Positions 61,279-64,000 of a stretch of DNA of 64,000 nucleotides are shown piece by piece; position 1 is the first letter of the stretch; every line of letters begins with the position of its first letter. The notes under the pieces were generated by a model that saw only the letters and a list, made by a program, of their open reading frames with translations, was not told where the DNA came from and did not search any database. Both the position numbers and the translations under genes were made by a program. Source of the DNA: Osmia lignaria lignaria (Eukaryota > Arthropoda > Insecta > Hymenoptera > Megachilidae); NCBI RefSeq assembly GCF_051020975.1, contig NW_027478162.1, forward strand, positions 16,368,001 to 16,432,000, read 5' to 3'.

Positions 61279-64000
61279 TCAGAAGCGTAGTTTTCGAGAT
61301 ATATCGAGATATTTAAAAGTTCCGAAGCCGCACCAACATAATAGAGATACAGAAACACCGTGGCCCCTTTCTTTGAGATAACTCTGCACTAGTGCGAGCC
61401 GCAAATGCCACTTCCAGCTTAGCTGTGCAGAAGAAGAACAACAAGAAGAAGAAATATCTCGAAATATGTCCGACAGGCCCCTTCCCTTGAGATAAATCTG
61501 CAAATATCTCGGAAACGAAGTGAGCTATGGCGAAATGTTAAGAGACCTTTTCTGTAGAGAATTAAGTTTCCTACTTTTTATGTTCTATGATATTTTTTGA
61601 TCAGATGCGTAGTTCTCGAGATATATCAAGATATTTAAAAGTTCCGAAGCCGCACCAACATAATAGAGATACAGAAACACCGTGGCCCCTTTCTTTGAGA
61701 TAACTCTGCACTATTGCGAGCTGCAAATGCCACTTCCAGCTTAGCTGTGCAGAAGAAGAGCAACAAGAAGAAGAAATATCTCGAAATATGTCCATCAGGA
61801 CCCTTCCCTTGAGATAAATCTGCAAATATCTCGGAAACGAAGCGAGCTATGGCAAAATGTTAAGAGACCTTTTTTGTAGAGAATAATGTTTCCTACAATT
61901 TACGTTCTATGACATTTTTTGATCAGAAGCGTAGTTTTCGAGATATATCGAGATATTTAAAAGTTCCGAAGCCGCACCAACATAATAGAGATACAGAAAC
62001 ACCGTGGCCCCTTTCTTTGAGATAACTCTGCACTATTGCGACCTGCAAATGCCACTTCCAGCTCAGCTGTGCAGAAGAAGAACAACAAGAAGAAGAAATA
62101 TCTCGAAATATGTCCGTCAGGCCCCTTCCCTTGAGATAAATCTGCAAATATCTCGGAAACGAAGCGAGCTATGGCAAAATGTTAAGAGACGTTTTTTGTA
62201 GAGAATTATGTTTCCTACAATTTATGTTCTATGATATTTTTTGATCAGATGCGTAGTTCTCGAGATATATCAAGATATTTAAAAGTTCCGAAGCCGCACC
62301 AACATAATAGAGATACAGAAACACCGTGGCCCCTTTCTTTGAGATAACCCTGCACTATTGCGAGCTGTAAATGCCACTTCCAGCTTAGCTGTGCAGAAGA
62401 AGAACAACAAGAAGAAGAAATATCTCGAAATATGTCCGTCAGGCCCCTTCCCTTGAGATATATCTGCAAATATCTCGGAAACGAAGCGAGCTATGGCAAA
62501 ATGTTAAGAGACCTTTTTTGTAGAGAATTCTGTTTCCTACAATTTATGTTCTATGATATTTTTTGATCAGAAGCGTAGTTTTCGAGATACATCGAGATAT
62601 TTAAAAGTTCCGAAGCCGCACCAACATAATAGAGATACAGAAACACCGTGGCCCCTTTCTTTGAGATAACTCTGCACTATTGCGAGCTGCAAATGTCACT
62701 TCCAGCTTAGCCGTGCAGAGGAAGAACAACAAGAAGAAGAAATATCTCGAAATATGTCCGTCAGGCCAGTTCCTTTGAGCTGAATCTGCAAATATCTCGG
62801 AAACGAAGCGAGCTATGGCAAAATGTTAAGAGACGTTTTTTGTAGAGAATTATGTTTCCTATAATTTATGTTCTATCATATTTTTTGATCAGAAGCGTAG
62901 TTTTCGAGATATATCGAGATATTTAAAAGTTCCGAAGCCGCACCAACATAATAGAGATACAGAAACACCGTGGCCCCTTTCTTTGAGATAACTCTGCACT
63001 AGTGCGAGCCGCAAATGCCACTTCCAGCTTAGCTGTGCAGAAGAAGAACAACAAGAAGAAGAAATATCTCGAAATATGTCCGACAGGCCCCTTCCCTTGA
63101 GATAAATCTGCAAATATCTCGGAAACGAAGTGAGCTATGACGAAATGTTAAGAGACCTTTTCTGTAGAGAATTAAGTTTCCTACTTTTTATCTTCTATGA
63201 TATTTTTTGATCAGATGCGTAGTTCTCGAGATATATCAAGATATTTAAAAGTTCCGAAGCCGCACCAACATAATAGAGATACAGAAACACCGTGGCCCCT
63301 CTCTTTGAGATAACTCTGCACTATTGCGAGCTGCAAATGCCACTTCCAGCTTAGCTGTGCAGAAGAAGAACAACAAGAAGAAGAAATATCTCGAAATATG
63401 TCCGTCAGGCCCCTTCCCTTGAGATAAATCTGCAAATATCTCGGAAACGAAGCGAGCTATGGCAAAATGTTTACAGACCTTTCTTGTAGAGAATTAAGTT
63501 TCCTACTTTTTATGTAGTATGATATTTTTTGATCAGATGCGTAGTTCTCGAGATATATCAAGATATTTAAAAGTTCCGAAGCCGCACCAACATAATAGAG
63601 ATACAGAAACACCGTGGCCCCTTTCTTTGAGATAACTCTGCACTATTGCGAGCTGCAAATGCCACTTCCAGCTTAGCTGTGCAGAGGAAGAACAACAAGA
63701 AGAAGTAGTATCTCGAAATATGTCCGTCAGGCCCGTTCCTTTGAGCTGAATCTGCAAATATCTCGGAAACGAAGCGAGCTATGGCAAAATGTTCAGAGAC
63801 GTTTTTTGTAGAGAATTATGTTTCCTACAATTTATGTTCTATCATATTTTTTGATCAGAAGCGTAGTTTTTGAGATATATCGAGATATTTAAAAGTTCCG
63901 AAGCCGCACCAACATAATAGAGATACAGAAACACCGTGGCCCCTTTCTTTGAGATAACTCTGCACTAGTGCGAGCCGCAAATGCCACTTCCAGCTTAGCT
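61157..64000. repeat. Block duplicated from 56.0-58.85 kb at 5,152-bp offset
   Basis: Units 61279, 61601, 61923, 62245, 62567, 62889, 63211, 63533 and 63855 match 56127, 56449, 56771, 57093, 57415, 57737, 58059, 58381 and 58703 in order. Rare shared markers include GAGCTATGACGAAATG (near 57981/63133), AAATGTTTACAGACC (near 58314/63466), ATGTAGTATG, GAAGTAGTATCTC (near 58551/63703), ATGTTCAGAGACG and GTAGTTTTTGAG. The offset is exactly 16 monomers. The block runs off the right edge, so its true length is unknown. Confidence 0.88.
63855..64000. repeat. Partial right monomer
   Basis: The first 146 bases of a unit like 58703 (GTAGTTTTTGAG, CTAGTGCGAGCCGC). It is cut at CAGCTTAGCT by the window edge, showing that the array continues to the right. 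Confidence 0.95.

Larger units (their letters stand above)
1..64000. repeat. Tandem satellite array, 322-bp monomer, fills the window
   Basis: Every part of the window aligns to one 322-bp unit in a single orientation. Landmarks recurring once per unit are TTTTTTGATCAGA, GATATTTAAAAGTTCCGAAG, ACACCGTGGCCCC, a GAA/CAA tract, ATATCTCGGAAACGAAG and AAAATGTTAAGAGAC. There are 198 full units from 105 to 63854 plus partial units at both ends. All length changes are single-base except one 7-to-8-base replacement. Monomers look well over 90% identical by eye, and diagnostic variants are shared between non-adjacent units. Known biology: arrays like this are typical of eukaryotic centromeric or heterochromatic satellites. 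The family is not one I recognise. No mobile element, inversion or unique sequence interrupts it. Confidence 0.98.
54517..64000. repeat. Domain IV: pentamer-based higher-order region
   Basis: The basic order is unit 1 with CCGACAGGCCCC and CTAGTGCGAGCC; unit 2 with CCATCAGGACCC; unit 3 the C class; unit 4 with CTGTAAATG; unit 5 with TTAGCCGTGCAGAGG and AATGTCACTTCC. This order is complete at 54517-56126, 56127-57736 and 61279-62888, and a fourth copy starts at 62889. Between 57737 and 61278 the order is broken by units 58059 and 58381 (GAAGTAGTATCTC), a repeated unit 2/unit 3 pair and two mosaics (60313, 60957). Confidence 0.85.

Noticed and set aside
105..63757. About 190 repeated minus-strand open frames of 60-94 codons as a family of small secreted or cysteine-rich proteins
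   Set aside because: Starts are TTG, the Cys/Ser run is the triplet tract, the period is not divisible by three, and indels and stops appear freely. No promoter or Kozak-like context is visible.
1..64000. CRISPR array
   Set aside because: The repeated unit is 322 bp and there are no unique spacers between short repeats; every part of the unit is repeated.
1..64000. Ribosomal DNA, histone or other tandem gene cluster
   Set aside because: 322 bp is too short, and no rRNA, tRNA or conserved protein motif is present.
1..64000. Transposon ends, long terminal repeats or a Helitron as the source of the repeat
   Set aside because: No terminal inverted repeats, target-site duplications, transposase or reverse transcriptase remnants are visible; an ancient origin from an element cannot be judged from this window.

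Overview
The whole 64 kb window is one uninterrupted head-to-tail satellite DNA array. The monomer is about 322 bp. Counting from the base after a conserved TTTTTTGA (first unit at 105), there are 198 complete monomers, a 104-base partial unit on the left and a 146-base partial unit on the right, so the array runs past both window edges. I see no unique DNA, transposon insertion, inverted monomer, RNA gene, CRISPR array or credible protein-coding gene.

The organism is almost certainly a eukaryote, because tens of kilobases of near-perfect 322-bp tandem repeat with higher-order organisation is typical of centromeric or heterochromatic satellite. A hand count on one monomer gives about 39% GC and about 11 CpG where about 12 are expected. 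This lack of CpG decay argues mildly for a lineage with little DNA methylation (for example many insects or other invertebrates). I do not recognise the satellite family and cannot name a species.

Phase map: monomers start at 105+322n, with these running corrections caused by one-base indels: -1 from 10408, -2 from 12339, -3 from 13948, -4 from 14269, -3 from 17168, -4 from 20709, -5 from 21352, -6 from 22639, -7 from 29722, -8 from 31331, -7 from 42602 and -6 from 50009. All other monomers are exactly 322 bp.

Layout by variant content: domain I (105-13304, 41 units) is a mixture with strong five-unit periodicity; domain II (13305-33584, 63 units) is the most heterogeneous and carries most of the indel-marked monomers; domain III (33585-54516, 65 units) is dominated by two alternating monomer classes (A and B) and includes a hexamer higher-order repeat present three times (42602-48397); domain IV (54517-64000) is built from a pentamer higher-order repeat of 1,610 bp and a duplicated block at 5,152 bp offset. 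Chimeric monomers with mappable breakpoints show that recombination or conversion between monomers is shaping the array.

A minus-strand open frame of 74 codons recurs in nearly every monomer, but it starts at TTG, the 322-bp period is not a multiple of three, and its Ser/Cys run is just a GAA/CAA triplet tract read backwards. It is treated here as non-coding.
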